From assembly GCF_007489285.1 (NCBI RefSeq), contig NZ_VLIY01000001.1:372001-436000 (forward strand): a stretch of DNA of 64,000 bases, written 5' to 3'. The notes beneath the pieces are model-generated. The model was given only the letters and a program-made list of their open reading frames with translations, made no database searches and was not told the DNA's origin. Shown piece after piece: positions 26,558 to 37,394 of the stretch (position 1 is its first letter; every line of letters begins with the position of its first letter). The DNA is from Skermania sp. ID1734. Its GTDB lineage: Bacteria > Actinomycetota > Actinomycetes > Mycobacteriales > Mycobacteriaceae. A program made the position numbers and the translations under genes.

Positions 26558-26956
26558 TTACCAGACGTAGGCGAGGACTTCCCCGCCTACACCTTGCTTG
26601 GCCGCCTGGCGATCCGTCAGCAGGCCGGACGACGTGGAGATGATCGCCACGCCGAGGCCGCCGAGGACCTTGGGCAGGTTGGTCGACTTTGCGTACACCC
26701 GCAGACCCGGCTTGGAAACGCGGCGCACGCCGGCGAGGCTGCGCTCGCGGCTCGGGCCGTACTTCAGGTCGACGATGAGGGTCTTGCCCACTTCGGCGTC
26801 TTCGGTGCGGTAGTCGGCGATGTAGCCCTCACGCTTGAGGATCTCGGCGATGTTCGCCTTGATCTTGCTGTGCGGCAGCTTCACCTGATCGTGGTACGCC
26901 GAGTTGGCGTTGCGCAGACGTGTCAGAAAGTCTGCGATCGGATCGGTCATGGTCAT
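26558..26956 (-). CDS. rpsH: 30S ribosomal protein uS8
   Basis: 16S rRNA central-domain protein; S8 is the translational repressor of the spc operon in E. coli. 132 residues from ATG 26956: [40 protein letters not shown], and [20 protein letters not shown]. It is first gene of a sub-operon with its own promoter (27110-27138) and a leader of about 150 bases. Confidence 0.97.
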   Translation of the reverse strand: MTMTDPIADFLTRLRNANSAYHDQVKLPHSKIKANIAEILKREGYIADYRTEDAEVGKTLIVDLKYGPSRERSLAGVRRVSKPGLRVYAKSTNLPKVLGGLGVAIISTSSGLLTDRQAAKQGVGGEVLAYVW

Positions 26957-27109
26957 GGTTCGACCTCGACACCTTTCTCGCTGCGGTTCCCATGCAACAC
27001 CGCGCACGCGCGATCGTGGGCCTACAGCAATTCGGCTGGTCCGCCCCGGCTCTTGCCGGACGGAATGAGTTCGCGTCGCCGGGCATAGCTGTGCCCGGGC
27101 AACCGCTCA

Positions 27110-27138
27110 AGTGTAGGCAACGTCGTGGCCGCGGCCAA
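27110..27138 (-). promoter_or_regulatory. rpsH-operon promoter
   Basis: Minus strand: -35 TTGGCC (27138-27133), 17-bp spacer, -10 TACACT (27115-27110). The 21 bases spanning the -10 and the initial transcribed region (27118-27098) are identical to those before rplN (28825-28805), and the CGATTTGG around the -35 is shared too. Predicted leader about 150 bases, with a small hairpin (27080-27097). Confidence 0.7.
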
Positions 27139-27153
27139 ATCGAAGCCTGACGA

Positions 27154-27208
27154 CGAACGGGTGGTTAGCGGTCCGCGCCTCGGCGACGGTCCGCTAACCA
27201 CCCGTTCG
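27154..27208. terminator. Long stem-loop between rpsN and rpsH
   Basis: Perfect 18-bp arms (27154-27171 and 27191-27208) around a 19-base loop, starting 16 bases after the rpsN stop and just upstream of the rpsH promoter. It is probably the terminator or attenuator of the rplN-rplX-rplE-rpsN unit. No T-run follows. Confidence 0.8.
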
Positions 27209-27223
27209 GTAACAGGTAACGAA

Positions 27224-27409
27224 TTACCAGGAGCTCTTGTGCACGCCCGGCAGTTCGCCGCGGTGCGCCATTTCGCGCAGGCACACGCGGCACAGGCCGA
27301 ACTTGCGGTATACGGCGTGCGGCCGGCCGCAACGCTGGCAGCGGGTGTAGGCACGCACCGCGAACTTCGGCTTCTTCGCGGCCTTGTTGATCAGTGCTTT
27401 CTTGGCCAT
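27224..27409 (-). CDS. rpsN: 30S ribosomal protein uS14, zinc-binding (type Z)
   Basis: 61-residue S14 of the short zinc type. The metal is held by the CxxC pairs in [20 protein letters not shown] and [27 protein letters not shown] start; the C-terminal [13 protein letters not shown] is typical. The start base overlaps the rplE stop. A zinc-free paralogue would be expected elsewhere in the genome. Confidence 0.98.
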   Translation of the reverse strand: MAKKALINKAAKKPKFAVRAYTRCQRCGRPHAVYRKFGLCRVCLREMAHRGELPGVHKSSW

Positions 27410-27972
27410 CAGTTCTCCTTGAACGGGAAGCCGAGGTGACGGAGCAGGGCACGACCTTCGTCGTCGTTGGTCGCGGTGGTCACGACGGTGATGTCCATAC
27501 CGCGCGGCCGGTCGATCTTGTCGACGTCGATCTCGTGGAACATCGACTGTTCGTTGAGACCGAAGGTGTAGTTGCCGTTGCCGTCGAACTGCTTCGGCGA
27601 AAGGCCGCGGAAGTCACGGATACGCGGCAACGCGATCGACGTGAGGCGGTCGAGGAACTCCCACATCCGGTCGCCGCGCAGCGTGACGCGGGCGCCGATC
27701 GGCATGCCCTCACGCAGCTTGAACTGCGCGATCGACTTGCGGGCCTTGCGGATCTCCGGCTTCTGGCCGGTGATCAGCGCCAGGTCACTGACGGCGCCGT
27801 TGATGAGCTTGGCGTCGCGTGCGGCGTCGCCCACACCCATGTTGACGACAACCTTGACCACGCCCGGGATCTGCATCACGTTGGCGTAGTTGAACTCTTT
27901 GTTGAGCGCGTCGCGAATTTCGTTGCGGTAGCGCAGCTTCAGGCGGGGCTGGACCTTCTCAGTGGTAGTCAT
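27409..27972 (-). CDS. rplE: 50S ribosomal protein uL5
   Basis: 5S rRNA-binding central protuberance protein. 187 residues: [40 protein letters not shown], and [20 protein letters not shown]. Two bp after rplX. Confidence 0.98.
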   Translation of the reverse strand: MTTTEKVQPRLKLRYRNEIRDALNKEFNYANVMQIPGVVKVVVNMGVGDAARDAKLINGAVSDLALITGQKPEIRKARKSIAQFKLREGMPIGARVTLRGDRMWEFLDRLTSIALPRIRDFRGLSPKQFDGNGNYTFGLNEQSMFHEIDVDKIDRPRGMDITVVTTATNDDEGRALLRHLGFPFKEN

Positions 27973-27974
27973 GC

Positions 27975-28289
27975 TCAGATGTCCTTCCCGTTGCGACGGG
28001 AGATACGGACTCGCTTGCCGTTCTCGTCGGTGCGGTAACCGATGCGGGTCGGCTTGCCGTCGGAGTCGATCACCATCACGTTGGAAGCGTCGATGGGTGC
28101 TTCCTGTGTGACGATGCCGCCCGACTGCGCGCCCCGCTGGTTCGCCGAAACAGAGGTGTGCTTCTTGATCCGGTTCACGCCCTCGACGAGCACCCGGTTG
28201 TCCTTCGGGTAGGCCTGAATGACCTTGCCCTTGGCGCCCTTGTCCTTACCCGAGATGACGAGCACGGTATCGCCCTTGTGCACCTTCAT
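27975..28289 (-). CDS. rplX: 50S ribosomal protein uL24
   Basis: Assembly initiator of the 50S subunit, KOW fold. 104 residues: [40 protein letters not shown], and [20 protein letters not shown]. One bp separates it from the rplN stop. Confidence 0.98.
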   Translation of the reverse strand: MKVHKGDTVLVISGKDKGAKGKVIQAYPKDNRVLVEGVNRIKKHTSVSANQRGAQSGGIVTQEAPIDASNVMVIDSDGKPTRIGYRTDENGKRVRISRRNGKDI

Positions 28290-28290
28290 G

Positions 28291-28659
28291 TCAGAGCACC
28301 TCCGGGGCCAGCGAAACGATCTTCATGAAGCGCTTGTCGCGCAGTTCGCGCCCGACCGGGCCGAAGATGCGGGTTCCACGCGGGTCACGGTCGGCCTTGA
28401 TGATGACCGCGGCGTTCTCGTCGAAACGGATGTAGGAACCGTCCGGACGCCGGCGCTCCTTCTTGGTCCGCACGATGACGGCCTTGACCACGTCGCCCTT
28501 CTTCACGTTGCCACCGGGGATCGCATCCTTGACGGTGGCGACGATAATGTCGCCGATTCCGGCGTAGCGGCGCGACGATCCACCGAGAACGCGGATGCAC
28601 AGAATCTCCTTGGCACCCGTGTTGTCGGCGACGCGCAGCCGCGACTCCTGCTGAATCAC
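28291..28659 (-). CDS. rplN: 50S ribosomal protein uL14
   Basis: Subunit-bridge protein. 122 residues from GTG 28659 ([19 protein letters not shown]), preceded by AAGGAGAAGG; the longer frame to 28752 lacks L14 sequence. [20 protein letters not shown] and the C-terminal [20 protein letters not shown] are characteristic. It is first gene of the spc cluster with its own promoter (28817-28846). Confidence 0.97.
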   Translation of the reverse strand: MIQQESRLRVADNTGAKEILCIRVLGGSSRRYAGIGDIIVATVKDAIPGGNVKKGDVVKAVIVRTKKERRRPDGSYIRFDENAAVIIKADRDPRGTRIFGPVGRELRDKRFMKIVSLAPEVL

Positions 28660-28816
28660 TACCTTCTCCTTGACCTGGATCTGTAATGCACGCCGGATTA
28701 CCGACCCGACGGGCATGGCCGTGCCGCCATCCGCACAAGCGCCTGCCTGCAACTTTGATCAATTGCAGTGGGTTCGCCGCCGGATTGCGGGCGATACACC
28801 CGCAGGCAACCGCTCA

Positions 28817-28846
28817 AGTGTAGGCGAAGCCGCAGGTGGAGACCAA
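28817..28846 (-). promoter_or_regulatory. rplN-operon promoter
   Basis: Minus strand: -35 TTGGTC (28846-28841), 18-bp spacer, -10 TACACT (28822-28817). It shares 21 identical bases over the -10 and start region (28825-28805) with the rpsH promoter, and the CGATTTGG around the -35. Leader about 150 bases to GTG 28659. Confidence 0.7.
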
Positions 28847-28899
28847 ATCGATGATCGACTGAGTCAATCGAACCCGACAAAACGCCAATGAAGGCTATG

Positions 28900-28918
28900 C
28901 TAACTTAGGGTCACCTAT
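28900..28918 (+). promoter_or_regulatory. Weak IdeR/DtxR-box-like sequence before the MTB12-like gene
   Basis: Aligned to the 19-bp IdeR/DtxR consensus TWAGGTWAGSCTWACCTWA, 28900-28918 matches 13 positions, 22 bases before the start codon and overlapping a possible -10 (TATGCT, 28896-28901). Only the right half is good, so iron control is a guess. Confidence 0.25.
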
Positions 28919-28940
28919 CCAAAATCGACGGGAGTAATCG

Positions 28941-29366
28941 ATGACCACCCGAATTCGCCGCCTGGCCGCCGCGCCGATGGCCGCTGCCGCGATCTTCACC
29001 GCAGCCGGCTTCGCGGTCGCCGTAGCACCGACCGCGGTCGCCGCACCGGCCACACCATCACCCGGTGAGTTGCAGGCTAAGTTGCAGTCGGCGCTGAACG
29101 GCGACGCGAACGAACTCGAATCGGGCGACGCCGCCGCGCTCAACGTGGTCCGTGACCGGATCAGCCAGATCCCCGGCTACAACTGGAGCGTTTCCGGTCC
29201 GGTCGCCGTTGACGGCGACGCCCTGCATGCGACATTGCACAGCCGGTTGGGGAACTACGACTACCCGGTGAATCTCACCTGGGTCGACGCCGGCGGCACC
29301 TGGAAGCTGTCGCAGGCCAGCCAGGACGAACTCGTCGGCATGGCGACGCTGCAGAACCCCAACTGA
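28941..29366 (+). CDS. Secreted low-molecular-weight antigen MTB12-like protein
   Basis: 141-residue exported protein. Signal peptide 1-35 (basic TTRIRRLA, long Ala/Val core, AVAA-PAT site). The mature part, about 105 residues, resembles the C-terminal domain of the mycobacterial MTB12/CFP-2 antigens (LQAKLQSALN, then RLGNYDYPVNLTWVDAGGTW near the end). Its function is unknown; by fold it resembles NTF2-like domains. ATG 28941 has GGAG six bases upstream. It lies on the plus strand between rpsQ and rplN, with its own promoter region and a bidirectional terminator behind it. Confidence 0.75.
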   Translation: MTTRIRRLAAAPMAAAAIFTAAGFAVAVAPTAVAAPATPSPGELQAKLQSALNGDANELESGDAAALNVVRDRISQIPGYNWSVSGPVAVDGDALHATLHSRLGNYDYPVNLTWVDAGGTWKLSQASQDELVGMATLQNPN

Positions 29367-29370
29367 GCGT

Positions 29371-29419
29371 CGAAACGAAAATGACCCCCGCCAGCTCGGG
29401 CGGGGGTCATTTTGTTTCG
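29371..29419. terminator. Bidirectional rho-independent terminator
   Basis: Near-perfect inverted repeat: arms 29371-29392 and 29399-29419 pair over 21 bp with a single bulged base around a short loop, with A-rich and T-rich flanks on the respective sides (AAAATGACCCCCGCC / GGCGGGGGTCATTTT). It sits 4 bases after the MTB12-like stop and 4 bases after the rpsQ stop on the other strand, so it ends both transcripts. Confidence 0.93.
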
Positions 29420-29423
29420 GGCT

Positions 29424-29711
29424 TTACTTCGCCTTCTCCAGGATCTCCACGAGCCGCCAGCGCTTGGTGGCCGACAGCGGACGGGTCTCCATCAGCTGAA
29501 CGCGATCACCGATGCCGGCGATCTCATTCTCGTCATGCGCCTTCACCTTGGTGGTGGTGCGGATGATCTTGCCGTAGAGCGGGTGCTTAACCCGGTCCTC
29601 GAGCTCGACGACGATGGTCTTGTTCATCTTGTCCGAGACCACGTATCCGACCCGGACCTTACGGCTGCCGCGCTCCTGCGTCACTGCACTTTCCTTCTCA
29701 TTGCTAGTCAT
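29424..29711 (-). CDS. rpsQ: 30S ribosomal protein uS17
   Basis: 16S rRNA 5'-domain protein, OB fold. 95 residues: [39 protein letters not shown], and [20 protein letters not shown]. It is the last gene of the S10 cluster, followed by a bidirectional terminator, and overlaps rpmC by 4 bp. Confidence 0.98.
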   Translation of the reverse strand: MTSNEKESAVTQERGSRKVRVGYVVSDKMNKTIVVELEDRVKHPLYGKIIRTTTKVKAHDENEIAGIGDRVQLMETRPLSATKRWRLVEILEKAK

Positions 29712-29941
29712 GCGACATCACCCGCCGGCCCGGTGGCAAGACCTAGCTCGCGCTCGCGCAGGACCGTGTAGATGCGCGCGATCTCGTGCCGGACGACGCG
29801 CAACCGACGGTTGTTGTCGAGCTGGCCGGTCGCCATCTGGAAGCGCAGGTTGAACAGCTCTTCCTTGCTTTCGCGCAGCTTGGCCGCCAACTCGTCGTCG
29901 GAGAGCTCGCGGAGCTCTGCGGCTGGTGTTCCGGTAGCCAT
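29708..29941 (-). CDS. rpmC: 50S ribosomal protein uL29
   Basis: Exit-tunnel rim protein. 77 residues from ATG 29941: [38 protein letters not shown], and [20 protein letters not shown]. Its start shares a base with the rplP stop; the longer open frame upstream overlaps rplP and is spurious. Confidence 0.97.
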   Translation of the reverse strand: MATGTPAAELRELSDDELAAKLRESKEELFNLRFQMATGQLDNNRRLRVVRHEIARIYTVLRERELGLATGPAGDVA

Positions 29942-30357
29942 CAGAACTGCTCCTCCCTGGTCACGATCCGGCACTTGCACGGCAGCTTGTGCATCGCGCG
30001 GCGCAGCGCCTCGCGAGCGATTTCCTCGTTCGGGTAGCTCATCTCGAACATGACCCGACCCGGCTTGACGTTGGCGATCCACCACTCCGGCGAACCCTTA
30101 CCGGAACCCATTCGGGTTTCGGCGGGCTTCTTGGTGAGCGGGCGATCCGGGTAGATGTTGATCCAGATCTTGCCGCCACGCTTGATGTGCCGGGTCATGG
30201 CGATACGAGCCGACTCGATCTGCCGGTTGGTGATGTAGGCCGGCTCGAGCGCCTGAATGCCGTACTCACCGAACGCGACCGACGTACCGCCCTTGGCGTT
30301 GCCCGAACGGCTGGGGTGATGCTGCTTGCGGTGCTTGACCCGCCGTGGCATCAGCAT
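29941..30357 (-). CDS. rplP: 50S ribosomal protein uL16
   Basis: Binds near the A-site tRNA elbow. 138 residues from ATG 30357: [40 protein letters not shown], and [20 protein letters not shown]. Its start lies 4 bp after the rpsC stop. Confidence 0.98.
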   Translation of the reverse strand: MLMPRRVKHRKQHHPSRSGNAKGGTSVAFGEYGIQALEPAYITNRQIESARIAMTRHIKRGGKIWINIYPDRPLTKKPAETRMGSGKGSPEWWIANVKPGRVMFEMSYPNEEIAREALRRAMHKLPCKCRIVTREEQF

Positions 30358-30361
30358 GGTC

Positions 30362-31159
<798 letters not shown>

Positions 31160-31573
31160 TTATTTGGCTCCCTTGCTCGAGGCGCCACCGCGACGGTTGC
31201 GAGCGTTGCCGGCCTTGCTCGGCACGCTCTCGACCTCGATGGTGATGTGGCTGGTGCGCTTGCGAATCCGGAATGCCCGGCCCTGGGCACGCGGTTGGAA
31301 CCGCTTCAGGGTGGCGCCCTCGTCGACGTAGGCCGTCGAGATGACCAGGGTGTCCGGGTTCAGCCCGAGGTTGTTCTCGGCGTTGGCCGCCGCGCTGGCG
31401 ACGACCTTGGCGACCGGCTCACTGGCGGCCTGCGGCGCGAACTTGAGTATCGCGAGCGCGTCGGCAACCGAACGGCCGCGGACCATGTCCACGACGCGGC
31501 GAGCCTTCATCGGCGTCACCCGCACGTGCTTGGCAGTGGCCCGAGCGGTCGGGTTCTGAACTGGTGCAGTCAT
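31160..31573 (-). CDS. rplV: 50S ribosomal protein uL22
   Basis: Protein whose loop lines the peptide exit tunnel. 137 residues: [40 protein letters not shown], and the tunnel hairpin [20 protein letters not shown]. Gap to rpsS 6 bp. Confidence 0.98.
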   Translation of the reverse strand: MTAPVQNPTARATAKHVRVTPMKARRVVDMVRGRSVADALAILKFAPQAASEPVAKVVASAAANAENNLGLNPDTLVISTAYVDEGATLKRFQPRAQGRAFRIRKRTSHITIEVESVPSKAGNARNRRGGASSKGAK

Positions 31574-31579
31574 TCTCCG

Positions 31580-31861
31580 TTACCGCCTCTTGCTCTTCCG
31601 GTCATCCTTGATGTGGCCCTTGAACGTGCGGGTCGGCGCAAATTCACCGAGCTTGTGGCCCACCATCGACTCCGAAACGAACACCGGCACGTGCTTGCGG
31701 CCATCGTGGACCGCAAACGTGTGACCGATGAAGTCGGGGATGATCGTGGAACGACGCGACCAGGTCTTGATGACCTGCTTGGTGTTCTTCTCGTTCTGGG
31801 CGTCCACCTTCGCAAGGAGGTGGTCGTCGACGAACGGGCCCTTCTTCAGGCTGCGTGGCAT
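31580..31861 (-). CDS. rpsS: 30S ribosomal protein uS19
   Basis: 30S head protein next to S13. 93 residues: [40 protein letters not shown], and [20 protein letters not shown]. 15 bp after rplB. Confidence 0.98.
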   Translation of the reverse strand: MPRSLKKGPFVDDHLLAKVDAQNEKNTKQVIKTWSRRSTIIPDFIGHTFAVHDGRKHVPVFVSESMVGHKLGEFAPTRTFKGHIKDDRKSKRR

Positions 31862-31876
31862 TTGTTACCTCCTCCT

Positions 31877-32712
<836 letters not shown>

Positions 32713-32713
<1 letters not shown>

Positions 32714-33018
32714 TACGCGACCGGTCCTCCGAAGATCTCGATGGGCTTGCTGTCGGCCGAGATGGTCACGAGCGCGCGCTTGGTGTTCTTGCGCTTGCCG
32801 TAGCCGAACCGGGTCCGCTTGCGCTTGCCCTGACGGTTGGCGGTGTTGACGCTGGTGACCTTCACGCCGAAGACCTTCTCCACGGCGATCTTGATCTGCG
32901 TCTTGTTCGAATCCGGGTGCACCAGGAAGGTGTAGGTGCCCTCCTCGATCAGCCCGTAGGACTTCTCGGAAATGACCGGCGCGAGCAGGATGTCGCGGGG
33001 ATCAGCGATGGTTGGCAT
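32713..33018 (-). CDS. rplW: 50S ribosomal protein uL23
   Basis: Tunnel-exit docking site for trigger factor and SRP. 101 residues from ATG 33018: [40 protein letters not shown], and [23 protein letters not shown] 33018 is preferred over GTG 33027 because it has GGGAG at suitable spacing. Confidence 0.96.
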
Positions 33019-33023
33019 TCGGA

Positions 33024-33688
33024 TCACTCCCCATCTTTCTGGGCAGACTCAGCCGGCCCGTGAATGAACGCGTTGAGCGCCTCCACGCTGAACACCACGT
33101 CGTCGCTGTCGAGCACGTCGTAGGTGTTGAGCTGGTCCGGGGCCAGAATGTGCACGTCCGGCAGGTTGCGCGCACTCTTCCACGCGGTCACGTCATCGCG
33201 GCCCACCACGAGCAGGAACTTGCGACGGTCCGACAGCTCACCGAGGAACGACTTGGCGTTCTTCGTGGACGGCGTCTGACCGGCGACGAGCTCGGTGATC
33301 ACGTGGATGCGCTCGTTGCGCGCCCGGTCCGAGAGGGCACCACGCAGCGCGGCGGCCTTCATCTTCTTGGGAGTGCGCTGGCTGTAGTCACGCGGCTGCG
33401 GGCCGTGCACGGTGCCACCACCGGTGAACTGCGGTGCGCGGGTCGAACCCTGGCGCGCGCGGCCGGTGCCCTTCTGGCGGTACGGCTTGCGACCACCACC
33501 GCGGACCTCGCCGCGGGTCTTGGTCGAGTGCGTGCCCTGCCGTGCCGCGGCGAGCTGAGCCACCACAACCTGGTGCATCAGCGCGATGTTCGCGGTGACG
33601 TCGAAGATCTCGGCCGGCAGTTCGACGGTGCCGTTGGTCTTGCCGCCCGGCGCTTTCACGTCGAGCTTGAGCTTCGTCTCGGTGCTCG

Positions 33689-33692
<4 letters not shown>
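33024..33692 (-). CDS. rplD: 50S ribosomal protein uL4
   Basis: Tunnel-constriction protein and, in enterics, autoregulator of the S10 operon. 222 residues: [40 protein letters not shown], and [20 protein letters not shown] (the extended tunnel loop). It overlaps rplC by 4 bp. Confidence 0.98.
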
Positions 33693-34360
<668 letters not shown>

Positions 34361-34374
34361 TCCTGGTCCCCGGC

Positions 34375-34680
34375 TCACTGAATGTTCACGTCGACGCTGG
34401 CCGGCAGGTCGATGCGCATGAGGGCGTCAACCGTCTTGGGCGTCGGGTCGAGGATGTCGATCAGCCGCTTGTGCGTGCGCATCTCGAAGTGCTCGCGCGA
34501 GTCCTTGTACTTGTGCGGCGAACGGATGACGCAGTACACGTTCTTTTCGGTGGGCAACGGCACCGGTCCGACGACCCGGGCGCCCGTGCGGGTCACCGTC
34601 TCGACGATCTTGCGCGCGGACGCGTCGATCGCCTCGTGGTCGTAGGCCTTGAGCCTGATGCGGATCTTTTGTCCCGCCAC
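34375..34680 (-). CDS. rpsJ: 30S ribosomal protein uS10
   Basis: 30S head protein and NusE transcription antitermination factor. 101 residues: [40 protein letters not shown], and [20 protein letters not shown]. First gene of the S10 cluster. Confidence 0.99.
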   Translation of the reverse strand: MAGQKIRIRLKAYDHEAIDASARKIVETVTRTGARVVGPVPLPTEKNVYCVIRSPHKYKDSREHFEMRTHKRLIDILDPTPKTVDALMRIDLPASVDVNIQ

Positions 34681-35174
34681 GCTGAGTGTCCTTTTCTTGC
34701 CGCTGTTGGTCCCGCTGACGCGGGAGCCCGTCTTGAAGAAATAGGCCCACCGGCTCGTACCGCCGGGCCTACTCGTCTAGCACAATCTCGTGCAGCTACC
34801 GGCCCATGACCTGGCTGGTCGGAGAGCAACGCCCGGCGGCCGACACCCACACGGGGTCATCGATCCGCTCGCCGCTGTTCACCTGTCATGGTTCTCCGGT
34901 CCACGCGGTCGGGCGTGTCGCCTTTCCGCACATTCTTCAGCCCTCCTCCGATCGACTCGGTGGGCATCCAAACGTGTCCCGGATGCGCTCGAAAGAACGC
35001 TGGGTTACTGCTCGTGGTCCTGCAATTCGCACCTGAGTGAGCCCACACGAAGGCGTGCCCGGCTCAAGGCAACCCGAACAGTATGCCGCAGCGCCTCGGT
35101 GAGTTCAAATCCGCCTCAACACCCGCGGCCGAGGCCCAAGCGCATGCACTGCGCAGGCACGGTTGAATGGACGG
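34681..35174. other. 494-bp intergenic region (S10 leader and lycopene cyclase upstream)
   Basis: Divergent gap between rpsJ and the lycopene-cyclase gene. Apart from the leader hairpin at 34742-34771, nothing is recognisable. Short open frames here have no family character or ribosome-binding site. Confidence 0.6.
34742..34771 (-). promoter_or_regulatory. Stem-loop in the S10 leader
   Basis: TAGGCCC (34742-34748) pairs with GGGCCTA (34765-34771), extended internally by CGG/CCG (51-53 with 60-62). It lies about 60 bases before rpsJ and could be an attenuator or ribosomal-protein site; no clear -35/-10 pair was found around it. Confidence 0.4.
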
Positions 35175-36335
35175 ATGACCAACACCAACGAGGTGGATGT
35201 CTGCGTCGTCGGACTCGGACCCACCGGCCAAGCCGTCGCACACCGGGCGCTTTCGGCCGGGCTGACCGTGACGGCCATCGACCCGCGCCCGGACCGGCTC
35301 TGGGGCCCGACCTACTCCTGCTGGATCGATGAACTGCCCGGCTGGCTGCCCCGTCGCGTCATCGCCTCGCGGATCGACAAGCCGACCGTGCATGCCAACG
35401 CCGAGCACCGGATCGACCGCCCGTACGCCGTGCTGTCCAAGCCGCTGTTGCGTGCGGCCATGCCCATCGACGGCGCGACCGTGATCGCCGGCCGCGCGGC
35501 TCGGGTCGAGGGCCACCTCGTGGAGACCGCCGATGGTCGGACCGTTCGCGCGGCGGCCGTCATCGATGCCCGCGGTCTGCCGCCCACCCAGAACCGACCA
35601 GCCGCGAGCGCGCACGGCATCTTCGTCGACGCCGACCGCGCCGCCGGGTTCGTCGGTGCGGGTGAAGGCCTGCTGCTGGACTGGCGCGACGAAAACGGCG
35701 CCGGTCCCGATGAGCCACCGTCCTTCCTCTATGCGGTGCCGATCGGAGACGGCACGGTGATCTTCGAAGAAACCAGCCTCGGACTGCACGGCGGCATGTC
35801 ACAGAAGGAGCTGCGGCGCCGCACCGTCAACCGCCTCGCCGCGCACGGCATCGCGCTCACCGGCGACGAGCCCAGCGAGGCCGCGCACTATCCCTTAGAT
35901 CAGGCGCCACCGAGGCGGCGGCACCGCAACCAACCGATCCCCTTCGGCTCGCGCGGCGGCATGATGCACCCATGTACCGGCTACAGCGTCGCCGATTCGC
36001 TCGCGTTGGCCGACACCCTGATCGATGCGCTGCAAACCGGCGACGATGCCGTGCGCAAGCTCTGGACCACGAATGCGCGACTCGTCTATTGGATGCGCAT
36101 GCGCGGGCTCAACGGATTAGGCCGACTGACCACGCCGCAGTCGCGGGCGATGTTCGAGTCCTTCTTCACAGCCTCACCGCGCGGTCAAGCAGCGCTGCTC
36201 TCCCAACATGACGACGCAATTGGGCTTGCCGCGGTGCTTGTTTCCACCGTCGCGCACACCTGGCCGTTCCACTGGCGCTTCGACCTGGTCGGCTGGACCA
36301 ACCGCCATCGCTGGGATCAGTCGGCGAGGTTGTAG
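35175..36335 (+). CDS. Lycopene beta-cyclase, CrtL type
   Basis: FAD-dependent cyclase that closes the ionone rings of lycopene to give gamma- or beta-carotene. 386 residues: dinucleotide site VVGLGPTGQAVAHRALSAG with the acidic end of strand 2 (TAIDPRPDRLWGP), TYSCWIDELPGW as the CrtL aromatic motif, VIFEETSLGL as the catalytic FLEET-like motif, and HPCTGYSVADSLALADTL. It stands alone with no other carotenoid gene in the window. The start is ATG 35175; a TTG four codons upstream is possible. The last 19 bp overlap the convergent SDR gene. Confidence 0.82.
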   Translation: MTNTNEVDVCVVGLGPTGQAVAHRALSAGLTVTAIDPRPDRLWGPTYSCWIDELPGWLPRRVIASRIDKPTVHANAEHRIDRPYAVLSKPLLRAAMPIDGATVIAGRAARVEGHLVETADGRTVRAAAVIDARGLPPTQNRPAASAHGIFVDADRAAGFVGAGEGLLLDWRDENGAGPDEPPSFLYAVPIGDGTVIFEETSLGLHGGMSQKELRRRTVNRLAAHGIALTGDEPSEAAHYPLDQAPPRRRHRNQPIPFGSRGGMMHPCTGYSVADSLALADTLIDALQTGDDAVRKLWTTNARLVYWMRMRGLNGLGRLTTPQSRAMFESFFTASPRGQAALLSQHDDAIGLAAVLVSTVAHTWPFHWRFDLVGWTNRHRWDQSARL

Positions 36336-37369
36336 AGCCAGTAGCGCCACAACTCGCCCGCGTAGCTCTCGATCGGTGGCACCGAAACATCCGTTCCGGC
36401 GAGCGCAGCGACCGTTCTGGTGGAGTCGAACCGGCACGTGAACTCGGTGTGCTCGATGACTTCGGCCGGCACGCCGAGCGCCGGCGCGACAATCCGCTGA
36501 ACCCCCGGAATCCGCATGGCCAGCGTCATCGCGGGATGCGGCAGTACGGCGCGCAGGTGCGGGGCGCTCGCCTCGTCGGCGAACAGGTTCATCACGTCGA
36601 TGGTTTTCTGCGGTTCTGGGTTCACCAGGTGAAAGGCGCAACCGTCGAGGTCGGGAACATGCGCGATCTGGTCCATGGCCTTGGCGACATAGTCCACCGG
36701 CACCACGTTGGTTTCCCCGAGATCGGGCACCAGCAGCGGTATCCGGTTCGGGATGCGACCCGCCGCCCGCAGCGCCCGGAAGAAGTAGTACGGACCGTCG
36801 ATCTTGTCCATCTCGCCCGTCTTGGAGTGCCCGACCACGATGGAGGGCCGGTACACCCGCCACGGCCGCGCACATTCGCGCCGGACTATCCGCTCCGATT
36901 CGAACTTGGTGCGGTGATACGGCGAGGGCAGTTCCTGGCCCTCGTCGAACATGTCCTCGGTAAACACGCCCTCGTAGAGGCCCGCGGCCGCCACCGACGA
37001 CGTGTGGTGCAGCGATCCGACTTCCAGCCTGTTGGCGACCTCGACCGCGTTGCGGGTGCCGCCGTTGTTGAGCCGCTCGTTGTCCTCGTCGGAGGCAGTC
37101 ATGTCGTAGATGGCCGCCAGGTGGAACATTCGATCGATCCGACCGCGGTGCTCATCGATCCACTCCCGGTCGATTCCCAGCGCCGGTTGGGCCAAGTCGC
37201 CCACCACGGGATGGACCAGTTCGGGTGAACCCCACTGCGCCGCCCGGTTCGCAAGCTTTCGCTCCGACCCCGCGCGGACGAGAACGTGCACGTCCTCGCC
37301 GCGACGCAAGAGCTCCGGAACAAGGAATCGACCGATGAAACCGGTTGCGCCGGTTACCAGGTATGCCAT
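36317..37369 (-). CDS. Extended SDR oxidoreductase (fatty-acyl-reductase-like)
   Basis: 350-residue NAD(P)-binding protein: AYLVTGATGFIGRFLVPELL Rossmann loop, FHLAAIYDMTAS, and catalytic Tyr/Lys as YHRTK (SPYHRTKFESERIV). VYRPSIVVGHSKTGEMDKID and ETNVVPVDYVAKAMD resemble thioester- and fatty-acyl-reductase domains. Mycobacterial relatives are often fused to a second, classical SDR domain of about 300 residues; here the C-terminal half is absent and the protein ends at WLYNLAD. It is last of a four-gene minus-strand unit (25 bp after the FadD gene). Confidence 0.8.
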   Translation of the reverse strand: MAYLVTGATGFIGRFLVPELLRRGEDVHVLVRAGSERKLANRAAQWGSPELVHPVVGDLAQPALGIDREWIDEHRGRIDRMFHLAAIYDMTASDEDNERLNNGGTRNAVEVANRLEVGSLHHTSSVAAAGLYEGVFTEDMFDEGQELPSPYHRTKFESERIVRRECARPWRVYRPSIVVGHSKTGEMDKIDGPYYFFRALRAAGRIPNRIPLLVPDLGETNVVPVDYVAKAMDQIAHVPDLDGCAFHLVNPEPQKTIDVMNLFADEASAPHLRAVLPHPAMTLAMRIPGVQRIVAPALGVPAEVIEHTEFTCRFDSTRTVAALAGTDVSVPPIESYAGELWRYWLYNLAD

Positions 37370-37394
37370 TGGTTCACCCTAGTAACGCACCGGC

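Noticed and set aside
34857-35048. Small minus-strand frame in the S10 leader region
   Set aside because: No ribosome-binding site, no conserved features and biased composition.
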